From assembly GCA_016719055.1 (NCBI GenBank), contig JADKAW010000010.1, positions 1-43,104 on the forward strand: 43,104 bases of DNA, read 5' to 3'. Numbering within the stretch: the stretch's first letter is position 1; each line of letters opens with the position of its first letter. This stretch comes from Candidatus Rhodoferax mariagerensis (GTDB taxonomy: Bacteria; Pseudomonadota; Gammaproteobacteria; Burkholderiales; Burkholderiaceae_C). Positions 8,434-17,461 of the stretch are shown here, piece after piece. Below the pieces are notes generated by a model. The model had not been told where the DNA came from and searched no databases. It saw only the letters and a list, made by a program, of their open reading frames with translations. The position numbers and the translations under genes are program-made.

Positions 8434-9012
8434 ATGGGCAACCGACTGACACAAATCGCCACCCGAACCGGTGACAACGGCACCACGGGCCTGGGTGACA
8501 ACACCCGGGTCTCCAAAAACAGCCTGCGCGTGCATGCCATGGGTGATGTGGATGAGCTCAACTCCAACATCGGTGTTTTGTTGTGCGAATCCATGCCCGA
8601 TGCGGTGCGCCAGCTGCTGGTGGAGATTCAGCACCAGCTGTTCAACCTGGGGGGCGAGCTGTCGATTCCGGGGTTTGAGCTGCTCAAAGCCGATGCGGTT
8701 TTGGCGCTGGATGAAGCACTGGCGCAGCACAACGAGGCATTGCCCAAATTGCAGGAATTCATTTTGCCGGCGGGTACCCGCGCTGCAGCGCTGGCCCATG
8801 TATGCCGCACCGTTGCGCGCCGGGCCGAGCGTGCAGTGGTGGCATTGGGTGCACAAGACGCCCTGAGAGACACCCCGCGCCAATACCTTAACCGCCTTTC
8901 AGACCTGATGTTTGTGCTGGCCCGGGTGCTCAACCGCTACCGCAACGACGGCAGCACGGGGGATGATGTGTATTGGCGCAGCGAGCGACTTGCGAGCGCT
9001 GCTGCGCAATGA
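8434..9012 (+). CDS. Cob(I)alamin adenosyltransferase (PduO type)
   Basis: Transfers the adenosyl group of ATP to cob(I)alamin to make coenzyme B12. At 192 residues it has the normal length. Family motifs are present: the N-terminal ATP-binding loop TRTGDNGTTGLGDNTRVSK, the segment GDVDELNSNIG, and the helix RRAERAVVAL followed by YLNRLSDLMFVLAR. It lies 26 bases after the kinase gene and may share its transcript, although a functional link is not apparent. Confidence 0.95.
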   Translation: MGNRLTQIATRTGDNGTTGLGDNTRVSKNSLRVHAMGDVDELNSNIGVLLCESMPDAVRQLLVEIQHQLFNLGGELSIPGFELLKADAVLALDEALAQHNEALPKLQEFILPAGTRAAALAHVCRTVARRAERAVVALGAQDALRDTPRQYLNRLSDLMFVLARVLNRYRNDGSTGDDVYWRSERLASAAAQ

Positions 9013-9096
9013 CAGAGCGACTTGCGCGAGTTGCTACAGACAAAATGGTGAATTGGCGAGCACTGCCGCATTGGCATTGGGCAGCTGCCTTGGGCG

Positions 9097-9315
9097 TCAG
9101 GCTTTCCTGGCTTTGAGCAAGACGTGGTACACCACGTCCTTAAGGCGAAGTTTTTCCTTTTTGAGCTGTTCAATTTCGAGAACGGTGCCGGGTTCGATAT
9201 GGGCTTCCATGCGCTTGATCTTGGCGTCAAGGTCATCGTGCTGATCAAAAACCTGCGCAAAGTGCGCGTCGTCAGCCTTGAGTTGGGTAATGAGTTCGCG
9301 GTATTCTGAAAACAT
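9097..9315 (-). CDS. DUF465/YdcH family small protein
   Basis: A 72-residue charged protein starting MFSEYRELITQLK, with a long alpha-helical, coiled-coil-prone body and IEQLKKEKLRLKDVV near the C terminus, typical of the YdcH/DUF465 family. Function of the family is not established. It stands alone on the minus strand between the adenosyltransferase and the insertion sequence. A perfect stem-loop lies about 40 bases before its start codon. Confidence 0.9.
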   Translation of the reverse strand: MFSEYRELITQLKADDAHFAQVFDQHDDLDAKIKRMEAHIEPGTVLEIEQLKKEKLRLKDVVYHVLLKARKA

Positions 9316-9355
9316 GAAATCTCCGGTTTAATTGGACTGCCAGGTTCGAATTCTC

Positions 9356-9376
9356 GGGGTAAAAGAGGTTTACCCC
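9356..9376. promoter_or_regulatory. Perfect 8-bp stem-loop upstream of the DUF465 gene
   Basis: GGGGTAAA (9356-9363), loop AGAGG, TTTACCCC (9369-9376). It lies about 40 bases before the DUF465 start. There is no clear T-run next to it, so a terminator is not well supported; an operator or a 5' untranslated-region hairpin is possible. Confidence 0.4.
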
Positions 9377-9429
9377 CTTATTATCCACGTGGCTGGTAGC
9401 TTCAAACAGCTGGGCAATCACACTAAAAT

Positions 9430-9484
9430 GCTATATTTTACATAGCTGTTAGCGCTTTTTGGGTGTGGGCTGGAGACCTAAAAT
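9430..9484 (+). repeat. Dispersed intergenic repeat, copy A
   Basis: About 55 bases with the cores TAGCT, AGCGCTTT and GGGCT in that order and spacing. The reverse complement of bases 29311-29365, inside the CoA-transferase gene, carries the same cores at the same distances. I recall similar sequences scattered through Comamonadaceae genomes. Within it, GCTAT and ATAGC form a short hairpin. The surrounding 9316-9563 holds no gene. Confidence 0.6.
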
Positions 9485-9563
9485 GCTGTAAATGGTGGGT
9501 GCCCGGCAGATTTACCGCAATTTTGCAATGCTGACAAGACGGCGTGGTACCCGGCAAGCTGGC

Positions 9564-10617
9564 TCCTGATTAGCAATGAACTTCAGCCACAGTCCGAATC
9601 GAGTGCTGCGCGTGCGAACCGCACTGCACTGCTGCCACCAGCAGACGTTAGGGCAGAGTCTTGAGATCAAACCTGCGATTAAATCGGTAGGCGAAGGTGC
9701 CGAGGTATCGCGCTGCATATTTTCCGAATCCGAAGCTGTGGTAGCTGCCACTGAGGCTGGTTTTGCGGTTCCCCAACACCGTGTCAAGCCACTGCAACTC
9801 CGGCACATCCTTGGATTTGCGGCCGACCACTACTGTGCATTCATGGGTGCAGCCCGCCTGGGTCACGGCGCTGAAGCAGGCCAGACCATCAGAATAAACG
9901 GTGCTGCCAGCGGCCAGGCATTTGCTGGCCCAATCGGCGATGGCTTTGAGCTTGAAGCCCGGCACCGGGCTGAGCTTGACCAGCAGTGGGTACCCCTCAT
10001 CAGTGAGGGAGACTGCAGCGACAAAGGCCACCTTGATTTCAGAGCCGCGCCCGACCTTGCCGCCAACGCGCTCACCACCCAAATACGCATCGTCAACCTG
10101 AACTTCGCCACTGAGCGTGTAGAGCGCTTCACGCTCAGTCATGGCTTGAATCAGTTTGTGGTGTATCAACCAAGCCGTTGGGTCACTCACACCCAGTTGG
10201 TGTTTCAGGGCCAAAGAGGACAGACCTGTCTTGGCCCTGACTGATGAGGTAGATCGCCAGAAACCATGTCGTCAGAGGCAATTTGGTAGATTGAAAAACG
10301 GTGCCTGCAATCAGCGATGTTTGATGCCGACAGGCATTGCACTGAAAGACCTTGTTGCCCCCAAACTGCATGACACAGTGTGCAACGCCACCGCAGTGCA
10401 GGCATCGAAAACCATCGGGCCAACGCGCACTCTGCAGCGCCGCACAGCACAGCGCTTCAGTTCCAAAGAGCTTGTAGAACTCCGGCATCGACAAGCCGGG
10501 TTAAAACTGGATGCGATTCAAAGCCATGATGTCACCCCCAAAATAGAAGGATGGGTGCAGATTAAGCCGGCACAAGCTCACCGGGTGAGCTTGGCTGAGG
10601 ATTGTTGCCAATCAGGA
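9564..10617 (-). mobile_element. IS1595-like insertion sequence
   Basis: Bounded by imperfect terminal inverted repeats: TCCTGATTAGCAATGAACTT starts the left end (9564-9589) and the reverse complement of 10592-10617 starts TCCTGATTGGCAACAATCCT; 21 of the 26 positions match. The element is about 1.05 kb and contains one transposase reading frame on the minus strand, broken by a single-base shift. The flanking bases AAGCTGGC on the left and TGAGGGTT on the right do not form an obvious target duplication, so the insertion may be old or the exact ends slightly different. Confidence 0.75.
9648..10488 (-). pseudogene. IS1595-family transposase, frameshifted
   Basis: The N-terminal part (10488 down to about 10236) begins MSMPEFYKLFGTE and has a zinc-ribbon with CLHCGG and CNAC, then LPLTTWFLAIYLISQ. 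The C-terminal part continues in the next frame with ALKHQLGVSDPTAWLIHHK and the DDE-type core VQVDDAYLGGERVGG. One extra G in the minus-strand run after ISQ (around 10234-10236) breaks the frame; removing it restores SQAKTGLSSLALKHQLGV, the normal family sequence. ATG 10488 is preferred to the TTG at 10494. It may be an inactive copy; programmed frameshifting is less likely because this family is normally a single frame. Confidence 0.85.
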
Positions 10618-10728
10618 TGAGGGTTGTAAAGTACGCCCACACGGCAAGTTGTGGTTGATCAGCCTTGGAGGAAAATACAAGCGTTCCTGTGGGGAGTTTC
10701 ATGGTATTGATCTTGGAGAGTGCGTCTT

Positions 10729-11889
10729 ATGTCTGACAACACGGTTTTTAAACGATTGGGGCGAAGGCTGCGCTTGGCGGTGATTGGTGGCGGGCCGGGC
10801 TCTTTCATTGGGGGCATGCACCGTCAAGCGGCGCGGCTCGATGACCGTTTTGAGCTGGTGGCTGCGGCCTTGTCGTCTGACCCAGAGCGCTCGCGCAGCG
10901 CCGGCATTGACATTGGCATCGCGCCCGAGCGTTGTTACCCCAGTGGACGGATATTGATCGAGGTCGAGTCCCGGCGCGTTGATGGCGCTGAAGTGGTGGC
11001 CATCATGACCCCCAACGACAGCCATTTTGAGTTTGCCATGCAGGCGCTGGGTCGGGGCCTGGATGTGATTTGCGACAAACCCATGACCAACACTTTGGAA
11101 GAAGCGCTGGCCTTGCACCAGCGCGTGCAAGACAGCGGCCTGGTGTTTTGCCTGACCCACAACTACACCGGGTATCCCATGGTGCGCCAGGCCAGAGCCA
11201 TGGTGGCAGAGGGGCAGTTGGGAGACATCCGGTTGGCGCAAGTCGAATATGTGCAGGGTGGGCGTGCCAAGGCCGGGCCAGGCCGACGCGCCTGGAAAGA
11301 AGACCCGGCGCGCGGTGGACCATCGCTGGTGCTGGCGGACATTGGCACCCACGCCCACAACCTGCTGCGTTTTATGACTGGGCTGGAGGTTGACCAGGTG
11401 GCGGCAGAAGTCGGCAGCATCGTGCCAGACCGCGTCACGCATGATTTCGCAGGTGCCATGCTGCGCCTGAGTAACGGTGCACGCGGCAGTTTTTGGGTCA
11501 CCCAGGCGGCGGCCGGGGTAGAAAACGGTTTGCGCATTCGCATCAGCGGGTCGCTGGGCAGCCTGGAATGGCTGCAGGAACATCCGCAAGTGCTGCAGTT
11601 CAAGCCACTGGATGCACCCGCGCAGGTGCGCACCCCTAACGGACCTGGCACCTTGCCACTGGCCGCCCGCGCCTCGCGCATTGTGGCGGGGCACCCTGAG
11701 GGGTTTCACGAAGCTTTTGCCAACCTTTACTCCGATGCGGCTGATGCCATTGCCGCGCGCCGCAGTGGGCAAGCCGCTGACCCCTTGTCGCTGCACTTTC
11801 CCAATGCAGCCGACGGCTTGCAGGGCCTGCGTTTTGTGACGGCTGCGCTGGCGTCCAGTCAGCACCAAGGTGCCTGGACGCCACTGTAA
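10729..11889 (+). CDS. Gfo/Idh/MocA family dehydrogenase
   Basis: NAD(P)-dependent sugar or polyol dehydrogenase, about 386 residues. The Rossmann fold begins with LRLAVIGGGPGSFIGG near residues 14-29, and the conserved DKPMTNTLEEA contains the EKP-like Lys of the active site. DIGTHAHNLLRFMTG supplies the usual catalytic Asp-His region. ATG 10729 follows TTGGAGAG at 10712-10719; an in-frame GTG at 10720 is a less likely start. It is the first gene of an operon with ribulokinase and a HAD phosphatase, so a pentose, pentitol or similar carbohydrate is the probable substrate (inference). Confidence 0.9.
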   Translation: MSDNTVFKRLGRRLRLAVIGGGPGSFIGGMHRQAARLDDRFELVAAALSSDPERSRSAGIDIGIAPERCYPSGRILIEVESRRVDGAEVVAIMTPNDSHFEFAMQALGRGLDVICDKPMTNTLEEALALHQRVQDSGLVFCLTHNYTGYPMVRQARAMVAEGQLGDIRLAQVEYVQGGRAKAGPGRRAWKEDPARGGPSLVLADIGTHAHNLLRFMTGLEVDQVAAEVGSIVPDRVTHDFAGAMLRLSNGARGSFWVTQAAAGVENGLRIRISGSLGSLEWLQEHPQVLQFKPLDAPAQVRTPNGPGTLPLAARASRIVAGHPEGFHEAFANLYSDAADAIAARRSGQAADPLSLHFPNAADGLQGLRFVTAALASSQHQGAWTPL

Positions 11890-11913
11890 TTTTTTTAACT
11901 TTTTAGGAGTTCT

Positions 11914-13581
11914 ATGACCCCCTATGTGTTGGGCCTGGATTTCGGCAGCGACTCGGTCAGAGCCTTGCTGGTCAATGCCTTGAACGGTGAAGAAGTCGCC
12001 AGCGATGTGGTGCACTACCCGCGCTGGAGCAAGGGCCTGTTTTGCGCCCGGGCCAAAGACCAGTTTCGCCAGCACCCGCTGGACTACACCGAAAGCCTGG
12101 TGCAAGCGGTGCAAAACCTGTGGGCGAAAGCGCCCCCGGGTGCGGCGCAGCTGGTCGTGGGACTGAGTTTTGACACGACCGGCTCAACACCCATTGCTGT
12201 GAATCAAGATGGTGTTGCCCTGGCTTTGCTGCCGGAGTTTGCCGACAACCCCAACGCCATGTTTGTCCTGTGGAAGGATCACACTGCTGTCAAAGAGGCC
12301 CAGGAAATCACCGCCGCAGCCACAGCCGTCCCAGAGAACTATTTGAAGTTTGAAGGCGGTATCTATTCATCCGAATGGTATTGGGCCAAGGCGCTGCACG
12401 TCATGCGGACGGACCCAGTGGTGGCGCAAGCCGCCTGTCTGTGGGTTGAACACTGCGACTGGATTTCAGCCGTGGTCACGGGCACCACCGATCTGCAGCA
12501 GTTGCGTATCGGACGCTGCGCCGCGGGCCACAAAATGATGTGGCATGCCAGTTGGGGCGGTTATCCACCTGTGGCGTTCTTTGCCGGAATCGATCCCCTT
12601 TTAGGCGACTTAAGAGGTCGCTTGCCGACTGAAACCTTTACCGCTGACCAGATCTGCGGCAGGCTCACGAACGAGTGGTCGAGCAAACTCGGCTTGCCTG
12701 CGGGCACGCCGGTCGGGTTTGGAGCCATCGATGCCCACATGGGCGCTGTGGCGGCCAACGTCAAGCCCGGCGTTTTGACCAAAATCATGGGAACATCCAC
12801 CTGCGACATCACGGTCGCCAATGGCGCAGACATCGGCAACAAGACCGTGCGTGGTATTTGCGGTCAGGTTGACGGTTCAGTGTTGCCCGGTCTGGTAGGG
12901 CTGGAGGCTGGGCAGTCGGCATTTGGTGATCTCTATGCCTGGTTTCGGGAACTGGTGAACTGGCCTGTCGTGCACCTGGTGCAGCGCAGCGCTTTACTCG
13001 ATGACGCGACCAAACTTGCGTTGATTCATGACATTCAAGACCAGACCTTGACGGCATTGGGCATTGAAGCCGCCAAACTGTCGGTGGGAGAGACTGGTTT
13101 GACCGCCCTGGATTGGGTGAACGGCCGGCGCACACCCGATGCCGACCAAACGGTGGCCATGGCAATCACGGGCCTGAAGATGGGCAGCCAGGCACCGCAG
13201 GTGTTTCGCGCCCTGGTCGAAGCCACCGCCTTTGGTGCGCGCGCCATCATCGAACGCTTCAAGGACGAAGGCATTGTGATCAACTCGGTGGTGGTAATTG
13301 GCGGCATCTCAAAAAAATCCGACTTTGTCATGCAGGTCTGTGCCGATGTCTGGAACTGCCCGATCGATGTGCTGGAAACTGAACAAAGTTGCGCCCTAGG
13401 CGCGGCCATTTTTGCCGCCACGGTGGGTGGTGTGTACGCCAACGTGGCCAGCGCCCAGTTGGTGATGGCCTCACCGGTCTGCAAAACCTATGTGCCCAAT
13501 ACACAGGCGGCCCTGGCCTATGAAAGCCTGTACCGCCACTACCAACGCCTGGCAGGGTATGTCAACGCAGGAACAAAGTGA
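11914..13581 (+). CDS. araB: Ribulokinase (FGGY family)
   Basis: Phosphorylates L-ribulose, and often related ketopentoses, using ATP, yielding ribulose 5-phosphate for the pentose pathway. At 555 residues it has normal AraB length. It begins YVLGLDFGSDSVRALLVNA, the phosphate-binding start of the sugar-kinase fold, and has the AraB-typical segments SFDTTGSTP, FGAIDAHMGA and MGTSTCDIT, then VVVIGGISKKSDFVMQV near the C terminus. TTAGGAG lies just before the ATG. The neighbouring dehydrogenase and HAD phosphatase suggest a catabolic operon; no isomerase, epimerase or transporter for the sugar is seen nearby. D-ribulose or ribitol use is an alternative. Confidence 0.92.
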   Translation: MTPYVLGLDFGSDSVRALLVNALNGEEVASDVVHYPRWSKGLFCARAKDQFRQHPLDYTESLVQAVQNLWAKAPPGAAQLVVGLSFDTTGSTPIAVNQDGVALALLPEFADNPNAMFVLWKDHTAVKEAQEITAAATAVPENYLKFEGGIYSSEWYWAKALHVMRTDPVVAQAACLWVEHCDWISAVVTGTTDLQQLRIGRCAAGHKMMWHASWGGYPPVAFFAGIDPLLGDLRGRLPTETFTADQICGRLTNEWSSKLGLPAGTPVGFGAIDAHMGAVAANVKPGVLTKIMGTSTCDITVANGADIGNKTVRGICGQVDGSVLPGLVGLEAGQSAFGDLYAWFRELVNWPVVHLVQRSALLDDATKLALIHDIQDQTLTALGIEAAKLSVGETGLTALDWVNGRRTPDADQTVAMAITGLKMGSQAPQVFRALVEATAFGARAIIERFKDEGIVINSVVVIGGISKKSDFVMQVCADVWNCPIDVLETEQSCALGAAIFAATVGGVYANVASAQLVMASPVCKTYVPNTQAALAYESLYRHYQRLAGYVNAGTK

Positions 13582-14189
13582 GTGAAACCCTTATGTACGA
13601 TGATTATCTAGCTCTCATTTTTGACATGGACGGTACTCTGGTCGACAGCGGCCAGTTGCATGAATTCAGTTGGACCGCGACCCTCAACAAATTCGGCATC
13701 CCGATTGATGGCCCACTGATGCGCACCCTGGCCGGTGTACCGACCAGAGACACGCTGGAAATTTTGATCAAGAAGTTTGATTGCCAGGTGACCGCCAGCA
13801 TCGACGAGATGAACGAATTCAAGCAACTGTGCGTCCGCGACAACCTGCACCGCTTTGTCCAGCCCACTGCCCTGATTGATGTCGTCAAAAAATACCACGG
13901 CAAGAAACTCATGGCCATAGGCACCGGTGCCAACACCCCCGAGGCGCTGCTGGTCCTGAAACAGTGTGGTCTGAATGCCTTCATTCAGGTCGTGGTCGGT
14001 GCCGATCAGGTCGAAAACCCGAAGCCGGCACCTGACACCTTCTTGCGCTGTGCCGAACTCATGGGAGTCAGCGCCAGCCAATGTGTGGTGTTTGAAGACT
14101 CCCAACTCGGCTTGCAGGCCGCCGCCCAGGCCGGTATGGTGGGCATCGACGTGCTGCTCATTCACGGCATTCACAACGACTATTTTTGA
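13578..14189 (+). CDS. HAD-family sugar-phosphate phosphatase (YqaB/beta-PGM-like)
   Basis: Haloacid-dehalogenase hydrolase of 203 residues. Motif I is IFDMDGTLVDS with the nucleophilic Asp, motif II is around MAIGTGAN, and motif III/IV is ENPKPAPDTF then VFEDSQLGLQAA. The best resemblance is to YqaB-type fructose-1-phosphatase and beta-phosphoglucomutase-like enzymes. GTG 13578 overlaps the ribulokinase stop codon, so it is translationally coupled; an ATG at 13593 is an alternative. It may remove phosphate from a side product of the kinase or act on a pathway intermediate (inference). Confidence 0.88.
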   Translation: MSETLMYDDYLALIFDMDGTLVDSGQLHEFSWTATLNKFGIPIDGPLMRTLAGVPTRDTLEILIKKFDCQVTASIDEMNEFKQLCVRDNLHRFVQPTALIDVVKKYHGKKLMAIGTGANTPEALLVLKQCGLNAFIQVVVGADQVENPKPAPDTFLRCAELMGVSASQCVVFEDSQLGLQAAAQAGMVGIDVLLIHGIHNDYF

Positions 14190-14216
14190 GTCAAGGTTGC
14201 GCGCCCGCCCTATTAC

Positions 14217-14699
14217 TCAGCGTTCGCTGCGAAATTGCTCGTGACAAGACTTGCAGCTTTTTTCAACCTCGTTGACAGCCTGGCGGATTGCTGCCATGTC
14301 GGCAGTGCTCGACACCTTGACGAGTTGCTCGACGGTGGCCAGGTAGCTGTCTTGCGCTTTCTTGAATTCAGTGGGCAACTGCCACACTGAAGGTTTGGCG
14401 CGGGTTGGCGGATAGTTGCCATCAGGCGCAAACAATGGCCAGGGCTGGCTTGAAAGTTCCTGCAGCGCCAAGGCTTCGGCCTGAAACTCCCCCTTGCTGT
14501 AATCCTTGCGATCTCTGGCGACCAGACCCATGGGCTCCAGTGTTTTGGTCAGTTTCTTGAAGATGGCCTGGCGCTTGCTGACGAGCTGCTGCGGATGGGT
14601 GTCTTTGGCATCGCCGCTGCAGGCACTCAACACCAGCGCAGAAGCGATCAGGCAGGTTGTGAGAATTCCAAATTTGAGCATGGGTGAGTATTTGATCAT
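14217..14699 (-). CDS. Cytochrome c556/c'-like lipoprotein
   Basis: Exported monohaem cytochrome of the c'/c556 fold with the haem-binding motif CKSCH close to the C terminus, as expected for that four-helix family. The N terminus has a hydrophobic signal ending in a lipobox, VLSAC, so the mature protein is probably anchored to a membrane. There are two possible starts; the second Met (MLKFGILTTCL) gives the more usual signal peptide. It probably carries electrons in the periplasm. It lies just after glnE on the same strand but with no evident functional link. Confidence 0.88.
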   Translation of the reverse strand: MIKYSPMLKFGILTTCLIASALVLSACSGDAKDTHPQQLVSKRQAIFKKLTKTLEPMGLVARDRKDYSKGEFQAEALALQELSSQPWPLFAPDGNYPPTRAKPSVWQLPTEFKKAQDSYLATVEQLVKVSSTADMAAIRQAVNEVEKSCKSCHEQFRSER

Positions 14700-14724
14700 C
14701 GGTTTTGGTCAAGAATAACGAGGG

Positions 14725-17430
14725 CTAATTGTCTGGCGCGAAGACACTGTGCCACAACGCCAGAACAGCTTGACACTCTGACGCCAGGGTTTCTGGCGAC
14801 ACCTGGGATGGCTCTTCGTTCAAACGCGCATGGTGCTGCACCTGGCGCATGGCCCGATAGGCAGTGGCCGCCGCGTGGCCCACACCCGTAGGCAGCAGGC
14901 CCAAGATTTCGGCCCGCTCCAGCAGGGCAATATTGCCCGTGTTGGCCATCAGCTCCGGGTACTCGCCAGATTGCGACAACACCAGATACTGCATGACAAA
15001 TTCGGCATCCATCATGCCTCCGGGGCTGTACTTGATGTCAAACTTATCGTCTGCGGACGGATGAGCGCGCCCTACGCGATCACGCATGGCGCTGATTTCT
15101 TGGCGCAAATCGAGGGCATTGCGCGGCGCGGAGATGACTGCCTTGCGCACGGCATTGAATCGGGCGTAAAGGCTCTCATCACCCAGCACACAGCGCGCCC
15201 GTGTCATGGCCTGATGCTCCCAGGTCCAGGCCGTGTTGCTGCCGCGCTGCTGCTGATAGTTGGCGTATGAGGTAAAGCTGGTGATCAGCAGACCCGCGTT
15301 GCCGTTGGGGCGCAAGGCGGTGTCGATTTCGTACAGATCGCCCTCGCCGGTTTTAACAGTCAGCCAGTTGATCAGCTTGCGCACCAGGTAGGCATACACC
15401 TCCGGGGCACGCTCGTCCTCGTCGTCAAAGACAAAAACAATGTCCAGATCACTGCCGTAGCCAAGTTCCTTGCCACCCAGTTTGCCGTAGGCAATGATGC
15501 CAAACTGGGGCGCTTCACGGTGTGCCTTTTTAAGCCGGCTCCAACACCAGCGGGTCGTGACACGCAAGACGGCATCCGCCAGGGCGCTCAGATCATCAGC
15601 CACTTGTTCGACCGTCAGGGCACCTTCAATATCGCGGGCCAGGGTACGAAAGACCTCAGCGTGGTGCGCGCGACGCAACAAATTGAGCAAGGCCTCGTCG
15701 TCGTCCTCCCCGGCATTCTTGAGCGCCGCACGCCGATGCTCAAGTTCAGCCTCAAAGCCAGCGGTGTCAAAACGTTCCCGCAACATGCTAGAAGCAGCCA
15801 GCTCGTCAATCACACCCGGATGCAGCAGCAGGTAGCGGGCCGGCCAGCGGGCCGCACCCAGCAGGCGCAGCAAGCGCTCATGCACATTGGGCCGCTCCAG
15901 CAGCAGCGCCAGATAGCTTTCGCGCCGCAACAGGGGCTCCATCCAGTCCACCAGGCCAACGGCTGCGTCTTCGGTCACACGCCCTTCGCTCACCCATTGT
16001 GCAGTGCGCGACAACAAACGCATCAAACGCGTGCGCGCCTCTTCACGCAAGGCCAGCACACGCGGATGGTCGCGCCAGGCCGTCAAACGCTGGCGAAACT
16101 GATCCCCCAATTGCGGCAGCAAATCATCCATGCCCGCGCAGCTCATCGGTGGTTTGGCGCCCTGGCAGCCTTTGCATTCGGGCTCGGCGCCGCCCAGCAG
16201 CTTGTCGAACTCCTGGGCCACCAGTTCTCGGTGGGCGTCAAGCTGGTTGAGCAATTGCTGTACTGAATCGAAAGCCAGCGTCGAGGCAATCCAGGCCAGA
16301 TCGGCGTCCTGGGTCGGCAACACGTGGGTTTGTTGGTCGTCCAGGTATTGAATGCGGTGCTCGACCTGGCGCAAAAACTCGTACGCCAGGGCCAGGCCCC
16401 TGGCGGTTTCAGGCAACATCAAGCCAGACTTGGCCAGGCGCGGAAGTGCTTTCAGGGTGGCGCGGGTTCGCAGCTCGGGGAACTGTCCGCCACGCACCAC
16501 CTGGAGCAATTGCACGATGAATTCGATCTCTCGGATGCCGCCCCGCGACAGCTTGACATCGTTGGCGCGCTCCGGCCGCCCAGCGCTGCGTTTGGCGGCG
16601 TGATCACGGATCTGGCGGTGCAGAAGCCGCAGGGCGTCAAACACGCTGTAGTCCAGATAGCGCCTGAAGACAAACGGCAACACAACTTTTCGCAACGCCT
16701 TGGTGGCGCCACTGGTTATGCTGGGACGGGGTGCGATGACACGGCTTTTCAGCCAGGCAAAGCGTTCCCACTCGCGGCCCTGCACATGCAGGTATTCCTC
16801 TAAAGCATCCAGAGACAGCGCCACCGGCCCAGAGTTGCCGTTGGGCCGCAGCGCCAGGTCGACCCGAAACACAAAACCATGCTCTGTGGCATCGCCGATC
16901 AGTGCGTAAATGGCTCTTACAGCCTTGGCAAAATACTCATGGTTCGTGATCCGGCCCCGGCCCTTTTCATTACCTGTCGTGTCGCCATCTGCGTCATAAA
17001 TATAGATCAGGTCAATGTCACTCGAAACGTTCAGCTCACTAGCCCCAAGTTTGCCCATGCCGACCACCCAGAGCTCGGCCCGCTGGCCAAGCGGTGACAT
17101 GGGTATGCCGTAGGTTATGTCGAGCGAGGCCAGAACCTCATCAAGCGCGTGGTTCAACGCAAATTCCGCCAGCTCTGTCATCGCCATCGTGACTTGTGCC
17201 AGGCTTGCTGAGTCTTCGCAGTCCAGACACAGCAGTCGCTCCAGCACCAGAGCCCGGGTGATGCGCAGTGCGCTGGCGGTATCCTGGCCGCGCTCCTTGA
17301 GGGCTGCAAACACCGACTGCATGGAAGCCAGGGTTGGTAGTCCAGCCTCCAACAACGTCAGTTCACCGTCAAAACGACGACGCACGCGCTGAACAAAGCG
17401 GGAGTGAAGTGCCAGTAAGGGGCGGGTCAT
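14725..17430 (-). CDS. glnE: Glutamine synthetase adenylyltransferase/deadenylylase
   Basis: Bifunctional regulator that adds AMP to, and removes it from, glutamine synthetase in response to PII and glutamine. About 901 residues. Two nucleotidyltransferase domains are present: the N-terminal (deadenylylase) domain with GKLGASELNVSSDIDLIYIY, and the C-terminal (adenylylase) domain with GKLGGKELGYGSDLDIVFVF. Each keeps the paired Asp residues needed for metal binding. The frame is open about 280 bases further upstream, but the family begins at MTRPLLALHSRF, so ATG 17430 was chosen; the longer version would run into the divergent gene at 17462. Only 31 bases separate the two start codons. Confidence 0.95.
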   Translation of the reverse strand: MTRPLLALHSRFVQRVRRRFDGELTLLEAGLPTLASMQSVFAALKERGQDTASALRITRALVLERLLCLDCEDSASLAQVTMAMTELAEFALNHALDEVLASLDITYGIPMSPLGQRAELWVVGMGKLGASELNVSSDIDLIYIYDADGDTTGNEKGRGRITNHEYFAKAVRAIYALIGDATEHGFVFRVDLALRPNGNSGPVALSLDALEEYLHVQGREWERFAWLKSRVIAPRPSITSGATKALRKVVLPFVFRRYLDYSVFDALRLLHRQIRDHAAKRSAGRPERANDVKLSRGGIREIEFIVQLLQVVRGGQFPELRTRATLKALPRLAKSGLMLPETARGLALAYEFLRQVEHRIQYLDDQQTHVLPTQDADLAWIASTLAFDSVQQLLNQLDAHRELVAQEFDKLLGGAEPECKGCQGAKPPMSCAGMDDLLPQLGDQFRQRLTAWRDHPRVLALREEARTRLMRLLSRTAQWVSEGRVTEDAAVGLVDWMEPLLRRESYLALLLERPNVHERLLRLLGAARWPARYLLLHPGVIDELAASSMLRERFDTAGFEAELEHRRAALKNAGEDDDEALLNLLRRAHHAEVFRTLARDIEGALTVEQVADDLSALADAVLRVTTRWCWSRLKKAHREAPQFGIIAYGKLGGKELGYGSDLDIVFVFDDEDERAPEVYAYLVRKLINWLTVKTGEGDLYEIDTALRPNGNAGLLITSFTSYANYQQQRGSNTAWTWEHQAMTRARCVLGDESLYARFNAVRKAVISAPRNALDLRQEISAMRDRVGRAHPSADDKFDIKYSPGGMMDAEFVMQYLVLSQSGEYPELMANTGNIALLERAEILGLLPTGVGHAAATAYRAMRQVQHHARLNEEPSQVSPETLASECQAVLALWHSVFAPDN

Positions 17431-17461
17431 AATTCTGGTCTGCAAATTCTTATCCAATAAT

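Noticed and set aside
9341..9352. GGTTCGAATTCT, similar to a tRNA T-loop
   Set aside because: The flanking bases do not pair as a T-arm and no cloverleaf can be drawn around it.
10234..10236. Programmed frameshifting in the IS1595-like transposase
   Set aside because: IS1595 transposases are normally one frame and there is no slippery heptamer; a plain indel is simpler.
10699..12114. A 471-residue open frame on the minus strand
   Set aside because: It lies antisense to the dehydrogenase and ribulokinase genes, has no recognisable domain and reflects high-GC codon bias.
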